Source: Lachnospiraceae bacterium (GTDB lineage Bacteria; Bacillota; Clostridia; Lachnospirales; Lachnospiraceae). From it: a stretch of 64,000 nucleotides of DNA. Location: positions 62,001 through 126,000 of the forward strand of contig JAAWBX010000026.1 in assembly GCA_022792885.1 (NCBI GenBank), given 5' to 3'. The position numbers and the translations under genes were made by a program. How positions within the stretch are numbered: position 1 is the stretch's first letter; the number at the start of each line of letters is the position of its first letter. This document shows positions 7,326 to 16,109 of this stretch, one piece after another. Below the pieces are notes generated by a model. It did no database searches, was not told the DNA's origin, and was given only the letters and a program-made list of their open reading frames with translations.

Positions 7326-9317
7326 TCAGATCTCGGCCGCGATCGTCTCCGCCGCAATATAACCATAGGTCATCGCGCAGTCAAATCCCATGCCGTACTG
7401 CTTGCCGTCCTTCTCCTCCACGGAACCGCATACGTCGCCGGCCGCATACAGGCCGGGAATCACGTCGTACGTACCGGTCTCATAACCGCCCTTTGTCACG
7501 TGGGCCTGCGGATCGATCTGAAGACCGGCCGTGGTCAGATAGTAAGTCGGATCCACCTGGATCGCCCAGATACCGTTTCTCGTATCCAGATACGGGCACT
7601 GGCGTCCCCATTCGTCTTTTTCACCGGCCAGCGCCACCTCATTGTTCTTCTCGATCGTAGCCGCCAGATTCGGCAGATTGCACTTCTCGGCGCACTCTTC
7701 CACGCTGTCATAATGTACGCACTCGCCGCTCTCGAAAATCGCGTTGTAGCCGTCGAAACCGTACTCGTCATAATCTCTGGTCGGATACTCGCCGGCCTCA
7801 TCAAAAACATAATAGAACACGTCGCCGTTGTTCTCATCCAGCTTGGCCGCCGCCATCGTCTGATGATTCTGGCTCAAAATGTTGCCGAACTGATCGCCCT
7901 TCACATTGACCATCAAGCCGGGCGTCGAATAGTGAATAAACGCCAGCTCGAATTTTCTCTGAGCGCTGGAAAGATACGCCGGAAGCGGACGATCGTCGCC
8001 GCACTCCACCACGCCGCCGGCCGCCATACCCAACCGGATGCCGTCGCCCGTGCTGCAGGAAGCGCAGTTAAAGAACTGATCCGCCACGGACGGGCTGTAC
8101 TGCTCCAGCATCTCCACATTCTTCTGGAAGCCGCCGGAAGCCAGAAGAACCGCCTTGGCGTTGATCGTATATTTCTCTTTACCGGTATCGCTCTCGGTAG
8201 TCTCCGCCTTCACGCCGGTCACTCTCCCGTCGGCGTCCTGAATCAGCTCCGTTACGGATGTATTGTAGTGAAGAATATTACCCGTCTCCGTAACCCGGTT
8301 GGCCAGGAACATCATGGCGTAACCCGCGCCGCCCTCATAGCAGCCCGGCGCCAGATACAGGGTTGTTCCGTAGCCGGTACCTTTCTCAAACGTACCTACC
8401 GTGTTAAAACCGATACCGATACCGTTCATCCAGTCTACCATCGGACCGGAAGACTTAAACCAGGACTGCAAATAAGGCGCCTGATGATTAAAACGGTCAT
8501 ACTCATCATGGAACAGATATGCAAAGCGCTCGCCCAGCCACAGATCTATGTAACTCTCCGCATTCGCCTGAGGGCCGTTCGCATAAGCCGCGTTGGCTTT
8601 TTTCACAAACTCGGAACCGCAGTTCAACACGCCGCCGTAAGTCATTGCCATGGAGCCGCCGGGGATATCCCTCTTCTCCACCACGATAACTTTTTTACCC
8701 AGGTCGATCAGACGGGCCGCCGCTACCAGACCGGCCGTACCGCCGCCCATGATAACCACATCGCACTCTTCCGTAATCTCAGCGTCGGCAACATCCCTCT
8801 TGATCTCTTTCGAAAATTCCTTCAAATCGTAGCCGGCCATCTCGATCGCCTCGCTTACCGCGTTCTTGATCGCCATGGAAGTCGTGGAGCAGCCGCGGAT
8901 ATTCGGAACTTCCACGCTCTGCGTCTCGACGATCTTAGCCGGAATCCTGGCGCAGGCATAGTTTCCGATACCCATGGTTTCTTCATTGGCCAGAACCTTA
9001 CATTCCGTGATCGCGCCGTCTCTTAAGGTCGTCTGAACATAAATCCAGTCCTCGTGACCCATCGCCTTCGTGACATACTTGCCGTCCACCGGACCGGAAG
9101 GAGCCGCCTTCGTCGTCTCGGCCTCCGACGCCGCGTCTGTAGCCTTCGCCGCCGTGGTCGCTTCCATGTCCGTCGCCTTCGCCGCCGTCGTGGCCGCCCC
9201 GGTCGTCGTCTCATTCTGCCCGGAACACGCGCCCAAAATACCGACTGCCGCTACGGAAGCCGCGCCGACCGCCGCACCCTTCATGAAATCGCGCCTTGTG
9301 ATACCTTGTTTTTTCAT
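7326..9317 (-). CDS. Tat-exported FMN-binding/FAD-dependent reductase lipoprotein (fumarate/urocanate reductase family)
   Basis: 663 residues. The N-terminus has the twin-arginine motif TRRDFMKG, a hydrophobic stretch and the lipobox ILGAC, so it should be exported folded and lipid-anchored. A Thr/Ala/Lys/Glu-rich linker follows. An FMN_bind domain (roughly residues 75-165) ends in NIRGCSTTSMAIKNAV, where Ser takes the place of the usual Thr acceptor of the SGAT-type flavinylation motif. The rest is an FAD_binding_2/flavocytochrome-type domain starting at CDVVIMGGGTAGLVAAARL. Relatives such as UrdA reduce external enoates. The acceptor is unknown. No ApbE flavin transferase or quinone-linked donor lies in the window. 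ATG 9317 has GGGAG upstream. It is divergent from a LysR gene that probably controls it. Confidence 0.9.
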   Translation of the reverse strand: MKKQGITRRDFMKGAAVGAASVAAVGILGACSGQNETTTGAATTAAKATDMEATTAAKATDAASEAETTKAAPSGPVDGKYVTKAMGHEDWIYVQTTLRDGAITECKVLANEETMGIGNYACARIPAKIVETQSVEVPNIRGCSTTSMAIKNAVSEAIEMAGYDLKEFSKEIKRDVADAEITEECDVVIMGGGTAGLVAAARLIDLGKKVIVVEKRDIPGGSMAMTYGGVLNCGSEFVKKANAAYANGPQANAESYIDLWLGERFAYLFHDEYDRFNHQAPYLQSWFKSSGPMVDWMNGIGIGFNTVGTFEKGTGYGTTLYLAPGCYEGGAGYAMMFLANRVTETGNILHYNTSVTELIQDADGRVTGVKAETTESDTGKEKYTINAKAVLLASGGFQKNVEMLEQYSPSVADQFFNCASCSTGDGIRLGMAAGGVVECGDDRPLPAYLSSAQRKFELAFIHYSTPGLMVNVKGDQFGNILSQNHQTMAAAKLDENNGDVFYYVFDEAGEYPTRDYDEYGFDGYNAIFESGECVHYDSVEECAEKCNLPNLAATIEKNNEVALAGEKDEWGRQCPYLDTRNGIWAIQVDPTYYLTTAGLQIDPQAHVTKGGYETGTYDVIPGLYAAGDVCGSVEEKDGKQYGMGFDCAMTYGYIAAETIAAEI

Positions 9318-9459
9318 ATTTTTCTCCCTTTCCCCAAACCCCTTTTGCCGCACGGTCTTCCCAATCAAGCCGGGACGTGCTCTTCCCGGGATTCGCATCT
9401 ATTCTGCACCAACCGCAGAAACTCTTTTCATGCAAAGGCAAATGCTCTGCTTGTTGATA

Positions 9460-9488
9460 ATTGTACAACAAAGTTTTCTTTTTGGGAA
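9460..9488 (-). promoter_or_regulatory. Possible promoter of the exported reductase, TTCCCA-17-TACAAT
   Basis: -10 TACAAT (9465-9460) with a poor -35 TTCCCA, as is common for activator-dependent promoters. The leader would be about 135 bases. The full 406-base divergent gap 9318-9723 is AT-rich in its centre and holds this site, the inverted repeat at 9582-9600 and the lysR promoter. Confidence 0.45.
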
Positions 9489-9581
9489 ATTCAAATAAAT
9501 TGCGGATCAATAAACTTTTATTATCGTTTTCTGTTTGTTTTCTTTCCGGTTTCTTAAAATTCACCAGAACAGAAAACAAAT

Positions 9582-9600
9582 TTCACACGCCTTTTGTGAA
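9582..9600. promoter_or_regulatory. Candidate LysR operator, TTCACA-N7-TGTGAA
   Basis: A perfect 6-bp inverted repeat, 19 bp overall, 28 bp before the lysR -35 in the divergent region. Size and symmetry fit a LysR-type regulator box; assignment is by position only. Confidence 0.5.
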
Positions 9601-9627
9601 GTATTCCGGATTATCCCCCCGCAGGAA

Positions 9628-9656
9628 TTGCGTTTTTTGCTATTTTCTGCTACAAT
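9628..9656 (+). promoter_or_regulatory. lysR promoter, TTGCGT-17-TACAAT
   Basis: -35 TTGCGT and -10 TACAAT with a 17-base spacer, about 68 bases before the lysR start codon. Confidence 0.65.
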
Positions 9657-9723
9657 ATTATTGTCGTATGGCAGGAAACACCGCTTTTCCTCCACCCGAC
9701 GGTAATATTAAGGAGAAAGATCT

Positions 9724-10638
9724 ATGACGTTTCATCAGTTACAATGTTTTATTCAGGTAGCCGAACAATTAAGTTTTATCGGCGCGGCAAAAAAACTCTA
9801 TACGACCCAGCCTGCCGTCACCTATCAGATCCGGATGCTGGAAAAAGAACTGAATACCCGGCTTTTCTATCGTACAAACCGGCGGGTCAGCTTAACCGAG
9901 ACCGGACGCGCCTTTTATCAGGCGTCTTTAAAGATCTGGGAATCCTATCAGGACGTCCTCCTTCACATCGAAGATATTGAAAAAAGAAACCGTTCCTATA
10001 TCACGATCGGCGTCCGGCGATTATTTGATTACAGCATCCTGTCCGGCTTCGTCAAAAACTTTAACGGACTGCGCCCGGACATCAAAGTCGAAGTCATTCC
10101 CCAGAGCGACTATGAACCATTGGAGTATCTCTACACCGGCAAGACCAATATCTCTTTTTTATTTGACACCGAGTGCGCGGAAAATGAAGACGTGGCATTC
10201 CTTCCGATCTATGAAATGAACTATTATCTTCTCGTTGAAGAACATCACCCTCTCATAAAACACACGAAACTTTCCCCCGCCGATCTGGCCGGGCAGAAAG
10301 TTATCCTTCCCGAAGACAATTACCGGCGAAGTTCTCATATCCCGCCCATTGAGACTCTGCTGGAAGTCGGGGCCGATCTCTCTTTGACGTCCCCCAGTTT
10401 TGAGGGAACCCTGATCCTGGTTCAGGCCGGCATGGGAATCGCCGTCATCACCAGCACAGCCGACAAAAAATTTCCGTGCATGGAAAAAATCCTGCTGGAC
10501 GTACCGCCTCTTCACATCGGCATGGCCTGGCTGAAAAACAATACCCCTCCGGAAACTCTGCAGTTTATGGATCTGGTAAAGGAGCGCTATCGGCCCCTCT
10601 CCGATTCCGAATCCGCCAAAAGAAAGGATAACCCATGA
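9724..10638 (+). CDS. LysR family transcriptional regulator
   Basis: 304 residues, the usual LysR length. The winged helix-turn-helix is at the N-terminus (MTFHQLQCFIQVAEQLSF, AAKKLYTTQPAVTYQIRMLE, RLFYRTNRRVSLTETG), followed by a type 2 periplasmic-binding-like effector domain. TAAGGAG lies eight bases before ATG. It is divergent from the exported flavin reductase, the standard arrangement for a LysR protein that activates its neighbour in response to substrate. Its stop overlaps the trmO start (ATGA), so trmO is translationally coupled and in the same transcript. Confidence 0.92.
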   Translation: MTFHQLQCFIQVAEQLSFIGAAKKLYTTQPAVTYQIRMLEKELNTRLFYRTNRRVSLTETGRAFYQASLKIWESYQDVLLHIEDIEKRNRSYITIGVRRLFDYSILSGFVKNFNGLRPDIKVEVIPQSDYEPLEYLYTGKTNISFLFDTECAENEDVAFLPIYEMNYYLLVEEHHPLIKHTKLSPADLAGQKVILPEDNYRRSSHIPPIETLLEVGADLSLTSPSFEGTLILVQAGMGIAVITSTADKKFPCMEKILLDVPPLHIGMAWLKNNTPPETLQFMDLVKERYRPLSDSESAKRKDNP

Positions 10639-11336
10639 AAATCATTGCCCGTATTCATAACGATTTTCCGGAGAAATTCGGCATTCCCCGCCAGAGCGGG
10701 CTGGTAGATTCCATTGCGGCCACCGTCGTTTTTGAACCGGAGTTTCGCAACCCGGCCGCTTTGAAAGGGCTGGAAGGATATTCCCACATCTGGCTCCTGT
10801 GGCAATTTTCGGAAAATCTTCGGGACGGCTGGGTGCCCTGCGTCCACCCGCCCAGACTGGGCGGCAACAAACACATGGGCGTTTTCGCCACGCGTTCTCC
10901 CTTCCGTCCCAATCCCATCGGACTCTCTTCCGTCCTCTTGGAGCGAATCGAAATCCTCCCGCAATTCGGGCCGGTTCTTCATGTCCGCGGCGTGGATCTG
11001 ATGGACGGCACCCCTATCTACGATATCAAACCTTATCTGCCGTACACCGACAGCCACCCGGAGGCCTCCTGCGGTTTCGCGGGTGCTTTCGTGGATTACC
11101 GGCTGAAGGTCGTTTTTCCCGCAAAACTTCTGGCTCTTCTGCCCGAACATTCCAGGGACGGAGCCGTCGGCGTCCTGGCTCAGGATCCCCGCCCCTCTTA
11201 CCAACACGATCCGAACCGGATTTACGGAATCGCCTACGCCGGAAAAAACATCCGTTTCCGGGTCGCCGACGGCGTTCTGACCGTCTGTGAAGTAGGAGAT
11301 TTTCTCAGCAAACCACACACGGCCGAAGAAAAGTAA
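10635..11336 (+). CDS. trmO: tRNA (N6-threonylcarbamoyladenosine37-N6)-methyltransferase TrmO (TsaA family)
   Basis: 233 residues. SAM-dependent N6-methylation of t6A37 in tRNAs reading ACN codons. The beta-barrel family signatures are visible: GIPRQSGLV near residue 16, the stretch around HPPRLGGNKHMGVFATRSPF and RPNPIGLSSVLLERIE, then VDLMDGTPIYDIKPYLPYTD. A C-terminal portion contains DPRPSYQHDPNRIYGI. It overlaps lysR by four bases, an unusual partner that may only reflect compact packing. A hairpin shared with the convergent permease gene ends the transcript. Confidence 0.93.
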   Translation: MKIIARIHNDFPEKFGIPRQSGLVDSIAATVVFEPEFRNPAALKGLEGYSHIWLLWQFSENLRDGWVPCVHPPRLGGNKHMGVFATRSPFRPNPIGLSSVLLERIEILPQFGPVLHVRGVDLMDGTPIYDIKPYLPYTDSHPEASCGFAGAFVDYRLKVVFPAKLLALLPEHSRDGAVGVLAQDPRPSYQHDPNRIYGIAYAGKNIRFRVADGVLTVCEVGDFLSKPHTAEEK

Positions 11337-11337
11337 C

Positions 11338-11379
11338 ATGCCGGAAGAGAAGCATTTTAACGGCCTCGCCTTCCGGCAT
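11338..11379. terminator. Bidirectional terminator between trmO and the AEC permease
   Basis: ATGCCGGAAG pairs with CTTCCGGCAT around a 22-base loop between the convergent genes. The U-tract is weak on both sides (TTCTTA on the plus strand). Confidence 0.65.
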
Positions 11380-11382
11380 TTC

Positions 11383-12312
11383 TTACAAAATCTGATATAT
11401 GAAAATCATCAAAGGGATTGTCAGAATACAGAACAAAATGCTCATCCCGTTCAGCACCGACGCATATCCCCCGTCTTCCCCGAAAATTTGTGAAAACTGT
11501 ATCACGGAGGTGGCGCTGCAGGAAGCCGCCGCCAGGGTCGTTACCAGAAAGATCGTCTCCGCCTCCGGATGGAGAGAAGAAAACCCGCCGAACCGGAGCA
11601 CGAACACCGTAATCAGCGGAAGCAAAATCAACCGAAAAAAACAGATCTTATACGCTCTGCCGTTGCCGAACACACGCTTCAGATCCACGGAAGTCATGAG
11701 CATCCCGGCAATCAGCATTCCCAACGGCCCAATCATATTGCCCAGATTTGTCACGGCCGTATCCAGAATTTCCGGCAGCCGGATACCGGTTAAGAAACAA
11801 AACAACCCCAATGCTACCGACAAAATATTCGTATTCAGCAGAATGCTCCGCCAGGCAACATGCTTTTCCCCGCTCAACAGCATCCTGCCGTGAGTCCACA
11901 AAAGAACGACCTGCACCACACAGAAAGGAACCGTATAAAAAATATATCCCTCACCCAGCGTAGCCGTTACAAGAGGAAGCACCATATTCAGAGCGTTCGG
12001 GTAAATCAGGGACGCCGATTCGACCGGCGTAAACTTCATCGGTTTCTTTAAGAATCCCGTCACCAGAATGAACAATCCCTGAATCAGGACGGCCGCCCCC
12101 AAAGACAGCAAAAACCCCGACAGCTTGTCCGGCGAAAATTCTACCTGGAACGCATGGAACAGACTGCAGGGCACCACCACATAAACCGCCAACCGGGAAA
12201 GAAACTCCGAATCCTTGGCCTGAAACCACCCGCATTTCACCATCGTATATCCTACCGCCAAAATCAAAAACATGGACAGGGTCTGTTTCCCCAATAAAAG
12301 GCTCAGCTCCAT
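11383..12312 (-). CDS. AEC family transporter (auxin efflux carrier/malate permease-like)
   Basis: 309 residues with two sets of hydrophobic helices, beginning MELSLLLGKQTLSMFLILAV. Membrane-embedded family features include AVYVVVPCSLFHAF and the Asn/Pro-containing ASLIYPNALNMVLPLV. AEC carriers move small organic acids. The neighbours are exported reductases, so a role in moving an organic acid substrate or product is a reasonable inference. ATG 12312 has AAGGAG ten bases upstream. It is transcribed alone from the promoter at 12435-12463. Confidence 0.88.
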   Translation of the reverse strand: MELSLLLGKQTLSMFLILAVGYTMVKCGWFQAKDSEFLSRLAVYVVVPCSLFHAFQVEFSPDKLSGFLLSLGAAVLIQGLFILVTGFLKKPMKFTPVESASLIYPNALNMVLPLVTATLGEGYIFYTVPFCVVQVVLLWTHGRMLLSGEKHVAWRSILLNTNILSVALGLFCFLTGIRLPEILDTAVTNLGNMIGPLGMLIAGMLMTSVDLKRVFGNGRAYKICFFRLILLPLITVFVLRFGGFSSLHPEAETIFLVTTLAAASCSATSVIQFSQIFGEDGGYASVLNGMSILFCILTIPLMIFIYQIL

Positions 12313-12434
12313 TGTTTATTTCTCCTTATCATTTCCTGACAAAACAACTCTTTTTCACACGCCAAACGGTATGCGCTTTTGTTTTTGTCCGATCGCAGCG
12401 TCATCACCGGCCGTATCATGGTGCTATGAAGCGT

Positions 12435-12463
12435 ATTATATCCAAATTTCAAATTCCTGTCAA
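12435..12463 (-). promoter_or_regulatory. AEC permease promoter, TTGACA-17-TATAAT
   Basis: Exact consensus -35 and -10 with a 17-base spacer on the minus strand, 122 bases before the start codon. Strong constitutive expression is predicted unless a repressor binds. Confidence 0.85.
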
Positions 12464-12483
12464 AATTTTTTCAACGATATCCA

Positions 12484-12526
12484 CAAAAAACACCGCCCGG
12501 CCATCTTGTTTTTGACGGCCGGGCGG
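12484..12526 (-). terminator. Terminator of the molybdoenzyme operon
   Basis: CCGCCCGGCC pairs with GGCCGGGCGG around a 14-base loop, followed by TGTTTTTTG on the minus strand, 25 bases after the ferredoxin-subunit stop. Confidence 0.93.
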
Positions 12527-12550
12527 CATTCTCATTTCACGTTTTTCTTT

Positions 12551-13129
12551 TTAAATCGTAACTTCCCGATAATCCTCTTCCAACGCGCATTCTTTCGGGT
12601 TGATCAGCACCGAGGGATTCGTCATGGACGGATCCGGCAGAATCGGAAGTTCATTCACCAGATCACCGCCGTATTTCTTCGCCAGCTCATCCAGATCGCC
12701 GAAATCCAGACAGCGCATCAGGCAGGCGTCCACACAGGCCGGATTCTCACCCTTGGCCCGTAAGCCAGCGCAGGCGTCGCATTTGCCGACTTTACCGGTC
12801 TCCTCAATATATTGAGGAACTTCGTAAGGGCAGATCGCCACGCAAGCCTGACAGCCGTCGCACAGCTCCGTATCGCAGATCACCGTTCCGTCCTCCGCTT
12901 GATACATGGCCCCCGAAGGGCAGGCCGTCACACAGGCGGGCTTTTCACAGTGATTGCAGGAGGCGGAATAGTGGTAAATCTTCGCGTCCGGATAACTGCC
13001 GCTTTCATAAGAACGAACGTTCCGGAAGATGGTTCCTACTTCCAGACGGTTTTTGTCCTTGCAGGCCACCTGGCAGGTCCTGCAGCCGGTGCATACCGAG
13101 TTATCAAAATAAAATCCTAATCTTCCCAT
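12551..13129 (-). CDS. 4Fe-4S dicluster electron-transfer subunit (DmsB-like)
   Basis: 192 residues with 16 cysteines in four ferredoxin-type groups: CTGCRTCQVAC, CNHCEKPACVTAC, CDGCQACVAIC and CDACAGLRAKGENPACVDAC. It should hold four [4Fe-4S] clusters and pass electrons to the molybdenum subunit encoded just upstream (gap 15 bases). It has no signal peptide, so export by hitch-hiking with the Tat-signal catalytic subunit is expected. ATG 13129 has GGGGGAAGGAAAC upstream. No DmsC-type membrane subunit or DmsD-type chaperone follows; a terminator ends the operon. Confidence 0.92.
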   Translation of the reverse strand: MGRLGFYFDNSVCTGCRTCQVACKDKNRLEVGTIFRNVRSYESGSYPDAKIYHYSASCNHCEKPACVTACPSGAMYQAEDGTVICDTELCDGCQACVAICPYEVPQYIEETGKVGKCDACAGLRAKGENPACVDACLMRCLDFGDLDELAKKYGGDLVNELPILPDPSMTNPSVLINPKECALEEDYREVTI

Positions 13130-13144
13130 GTTTCCTTCCCCCTT

Positions 13145-15895
13145 CTAAAATTCAATGACTCTGGCAGGCCAGGTCCAGTCGGGCTCAAGCGCGGGTCCGT
13201 CGTATTTTTCGAAATTGACCAGCGTCGTATTGTAACCGGACGTACCGATACCGGAGCAGATCGGACCGCACAGAACATTGTCCGCGCCGGCTTTATCAAT
13301 GCCGGTTTCCTCGTCCAGTTCCACCGCCGCGCCGTGAGGCATAGCCAACACGCCGGGCATCAAACGCTCGGTCAGCGAGGCCGGACGCAGAGTCTTGCCG
13401 AATTCATTGTAGATCAAAACGGTATCGCCCTCTTTGATGCCCTTTTCTTTTGCGTCGGAAGCGTTGATCCAGACCGGATTCGGCATGGTCTCACGAAGCC
13501 ATGGCAAATTGTCCAGGGTCGTATGGGCCCGGCGCAGATAATGGGGATTCGTGATCTGATAAGGATATTCGCCCTTCACTTTGTTCTCCCAGTCGCTGAA
13601 AGATTCCTCATATCCCTTCAGAGGACGGACGTAGGTCGGATAAGGCTTCACCGTACTCCGTTTCATGTTGTTGACAATATTCGCTTTTTCCTCGCAGTAA
13701 ATCTCAAATTTTCCGCTCTTGGACGGCAGCGGATTCGCCGCGGGATCGTCCACAAAAGCCTTCCAGCCGATATACTGATAGCCGTCGCCTTCTTTTCTCG
13801 GAATCTGGTATACGCCCTGCTTGATGAAATCATCCAGAGGCATCAGGCCCTCCTGCGGCGTGCCTTCCACGCCCCAATCCTTGATATCCTTCTCGGTGAT
13901 CGTGGCAATCGGCGTCATGGTTCCGTCCGGACCGCAGGCCGTCGCGCTGGCCAGGCAGTTGTAACGGGTCTGGGTATCCGACATGGGAACGATCGCGTCG
14001 GCGCTCAAGCCTAAACGGGTCGCCAGCTCGCGGATAATCCAGAGATCATCCTTGGCCTCATACAAAGGATCCACCACTTTCTCCGGGAACACGCGCATCT
14101 CCGCGTTGCTGACCAGGTTAAAGCCCAAGGCGTCCTCCCTCTCCCACAAAGTCGTAACCGGCAATACGATATCGGAATATCTGGCGCTGGTATTCAACCA
14201 GGAACTCTGCGTCATGACAAAACCGACTTTCCGATGAGCCTCAATGCCTTTCATAAGCCCCATCTGAGACTGAAGGAAATTGTGATGTTCATGGATGATC
14301 ACCTGAATATCGATCTCCCGCTCCTCGCTCGGCATATCCACACCGGAACCCATCAGATAATTTCCGGTATAGTTGTATCTTCCGTCCAAAATACCCTGCC
14401 ACAGTTCGGGACCCTTGAAGCAGTCGGGATTCGGCTCGTTGGGTACAATGGTAGGCTGACCGGGCAGGCCGGACACTACCATATTGCCGGCATTGTTGCC
14501 GGAAGCCGTATGGTAGCAGTTGCCGCAGGCGTGGCCTTCCTTGCCCCAGTGGCCGCCCATCATACCGATGGTGTAAAACAGCTGCGGGAAATCTTCCGCG
14601 TTGTTGCAGCGGGCCGCCGCAAAACTGTGAAGAATACAGACCTTATTCTTCATTCCCATCTTCTCGGCATACCAGCGAATATCTTCCACCGGCGTCCCCG
14701 TAATCTCGGAAGCCCATTCGGCCGTCTTGGGCTGATCGTCGTACGCGCCCAGCACATAATCTTTGAAATTCTCGTTTAAAGTCGCGTCTTCCGGCATATG
14801 TTCCGCGTCAAAACCGACGCTGCAGCGATTCAACTGATCCCAGTCGATGATATCGCCTTTTGATTCCTCCAACTGAAGCATCTCGTAAGCGACTGCCAGA
14901 AGGAACGCCGTATCGGTACCCGGACGGACGCGGATCCATCTCGCATCCAGCATCGAAGCCGTCACATTGTATTCCGGCCCCACAAAAACATACTCCGCGC
15001 CGGCTTTTTTCGCCTGCAAATAATGATAAGCCGGATTGCCGGCCGAAGACCAGGCCGGATTGCATCCGTAGAGTACGATCGTATCGCTCTTTCTCATGGT
15101 CAGACGGTCCACTGCGTTTCCGCCCGCCATCGTAGGAAGCCCCATCACATTGATATTGTAGCCGAAAGAACCGAAAGAAGCCGTATCCGCCACTTCCGTA
15201 TAACCGCCGAAGCCGCCCATTGCCTCCATACCTAATAATTTCGGCATGTCACCGTAAAGAACGATTCCCCATGACGGGTACAGAATCGAACGGTTACCAT
15301 AGGTTTCCTTCGCGTAACGCAGTTCTTCCGCCACCAGATCCAGCGCATCCTCCCAGGAAATCCGCTCCCATTCGTCGCGACCGCGTAAAGATTTATCGCC
15401 GCCGGTATGAGGTTCCCAATGTTTCCTCTTCATCGGGTATTTCAGGCGATCCGCCCCGAAACACTGCTGCTGCTGAGAATGGCCGCGGATACAGGAACGC
15501 TGCTGCGGATAATCCGGCGTATCCTCGTGGGTATCGTCCGTCTTCTGCCGGATCACCATACCGTCCACCACATAAACTTTATTCACGCAGCGTCCGCCGC
15601 AGTTGTGCCAGCAGGCGGCGTTTTTCCACTCGCCTCCCTGTTCCAAATCCACAACCGGCGCATGTTCGGCCGCCGCTTCCGTCGTAGCCTCCGCCGTGGT
15701 AGCCGCCGCCGTAGAAGCGGCGCCCTCCGTCGTGGCCGCCGCCGTCGTAGAAGCCGTCGAACTTTCTTTTAAATCTGTACTCGAACATCCGGCCAGAGAA
15801 AGGCCGGTCACCGTAGCCGTAGCCACCAGACTCCCCTTCAGGAAATCTCTTCGGCTCATTTTCCTATCCGTGATTCGATGAATTAATCTGGACAT
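13145..15895 (-). CDS. Tat-exported molybdopterin oxidoreductase, DMSO reductase family catalytic lipoprotein
   Basis: 916 residues. Tat motif SRRDFLKG and lipobox LSLAGC are followed by a Thr/Ala/Glu-rich linker of about 45 residues. The [4Fe-4S] site is CWHNCGGRC with a later CIRG. Bis-MGD-binding domains include VLYGCNPAWSSAGNPAYHY and the C-terminal GDTVLIYNEFGKT with MPHGA. The molybdenum ligand should lie near TEVADTASFGSFGYN, but I cannot fix which residue it is. The family includes DMSO, TMAO, thiosulfate and tetrathionate reductases and gut catechol dehydroxylases; sequence alone does not identify the substrate. GGGGGAG precedes ATG 15895. It forms an operon with the ferredoxin subunit and is divergent from a TetR gene. 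Confidence 0.92.
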   Translation of the reverse strand: MSRLIHRITDRKMSRRDFLKGSLVATATVTGLSLAGCSSTDLKESSTASTTAAATTEGAASTAAATTAEATTEAAAEHAPVVDLEQGGEWKNAACWHNCGGRCVNKVYVVDGMVIRQKTDDTHEDTPDYPQQRSCIRGHSQQQQCFGADRLKYPMKRKHWEPHTGGDKSLRGRDEWERISWEDALDLVAEELRYAKETYGNRSILYPSWGIVLYGDMPKLLGMEAMGGFGGYTEVADTASFGSFGYNINVMGLPTMAGGNAVDRLTMRKSDTIVLYGCNPAWSSAGNPAYHYLQAKKAGAEYVFVGPEYNVTASMLDARWIRVRPGTDTAFLLAVAYEMLQLEESKGDIIDWDQLNRCSVGFDAEHMPEDATLNENFKDYVLGAYDDQPKTAEWASEITGTPVEDIRWYAEKMGMKNKVCILHSFAAARCNNAEDFPQLFYTIGMMGGHWGKEGHACGNCYHTASGNNAGNMVVSGLPGQPTIVPNEPNPDCFKGPELWQGILDGRYNYTGNYLMGSGVDMPSEEREIDIQVIIHEHHNFLQSQMGLMKGIEAHRKVGFVMTQSSWLNTSARYSDIVLPVTTLWEREDALGFNLVSNAEMRVFPEKVVDPLYEAKDDLWIIRELATRLGLSADAIVPMSDTQTRYNCLASATACGPDGTMTPIATITEKDIKDWGVEGTPQEGLMPLDDFIKQGVYQIPRKEGDGYQYIGWKAFVDDPAANPLPSKSGKFEIYCEEKANIVNNMKRSTVKPYPTYVRPLKGYEESFSDWENKVKGEYPYQITNPHYLRRAHTTLDNLPWLRETMPNPVWINASDAKEKGIKEGDTVLIYNEFGKTLRPASLTERLMPGVLAMPHGAAVELDEETGIDKAGADNVLCGPICSGIGTSGYNTTLVNFEKYDGPALEPDWTWPARVIEF

Positions 15896-15928
15896 GTAAG
15901 CTCCCCCTTTAATTTGCTTTATGTTTGA

Positions 15929-15956
15929 ATTTTAACATTTTTGTTTTTTTTTACAA
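15929..15956 (-). promoter_or_regulatory. Possible promoter of the molybdoenzyme operon, TTGTAA-16-TAAAAT
   Basis: -35 TTGTAA (15956-15951) and -10 TAAAAT (15934-15929) in an A-rich stretch. It is imperfect and lies beside the inverted repeat at 15977-16049. Confidence 0.45.
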
Positions 15957-15976
15957 TGGTCAAATCCTTTCGTTTC

Positions 15977-16049
15977 GACCGGTAAACCACATATCTTTTC
16001 ATCCTGTAGGTTTAAAGGACGTTTCCGCATCTTTTGTGGTTTAACGGTC
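15977..16049. repeat. Paired 15-bp inverted repeats, candidate TetR operator
   Basis: GACCGGTAAACCACA (15977-15991) and TGTGGTTTAACGGTC (16035-16049) are inverted copies with one mismatch, 43 bp apart. They sit between the -35 regions of the two divergent promoters. Two oppositely oriented binding sites for the neighbouring TetR protein, with possible looping, is the simplest reading. Confidence 0.6.
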
Positions 16050-16109
16050 ATTTTTTCCGTTTTTGTCCTTTATCTTTCCGTTTTATTTCTTGTTTGTTTC
16101 CGGTTTTCC

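Noticed and set aside
7260-9026. Plus-strand open frame of 588 codons
   Set aside because: Antisense to the exported flavin reductase, whose Tat signal, FMN and FAD motifs are unambiguous.
9023-9214. Arg-rich frames around 9.0-9.2 kb and similar Arg-rich frames at 60.1-60.3 kb
   Set aside because: These are out-of-frame readings of the Thr/Ala/Glu linker codons in the exported redox proteins.
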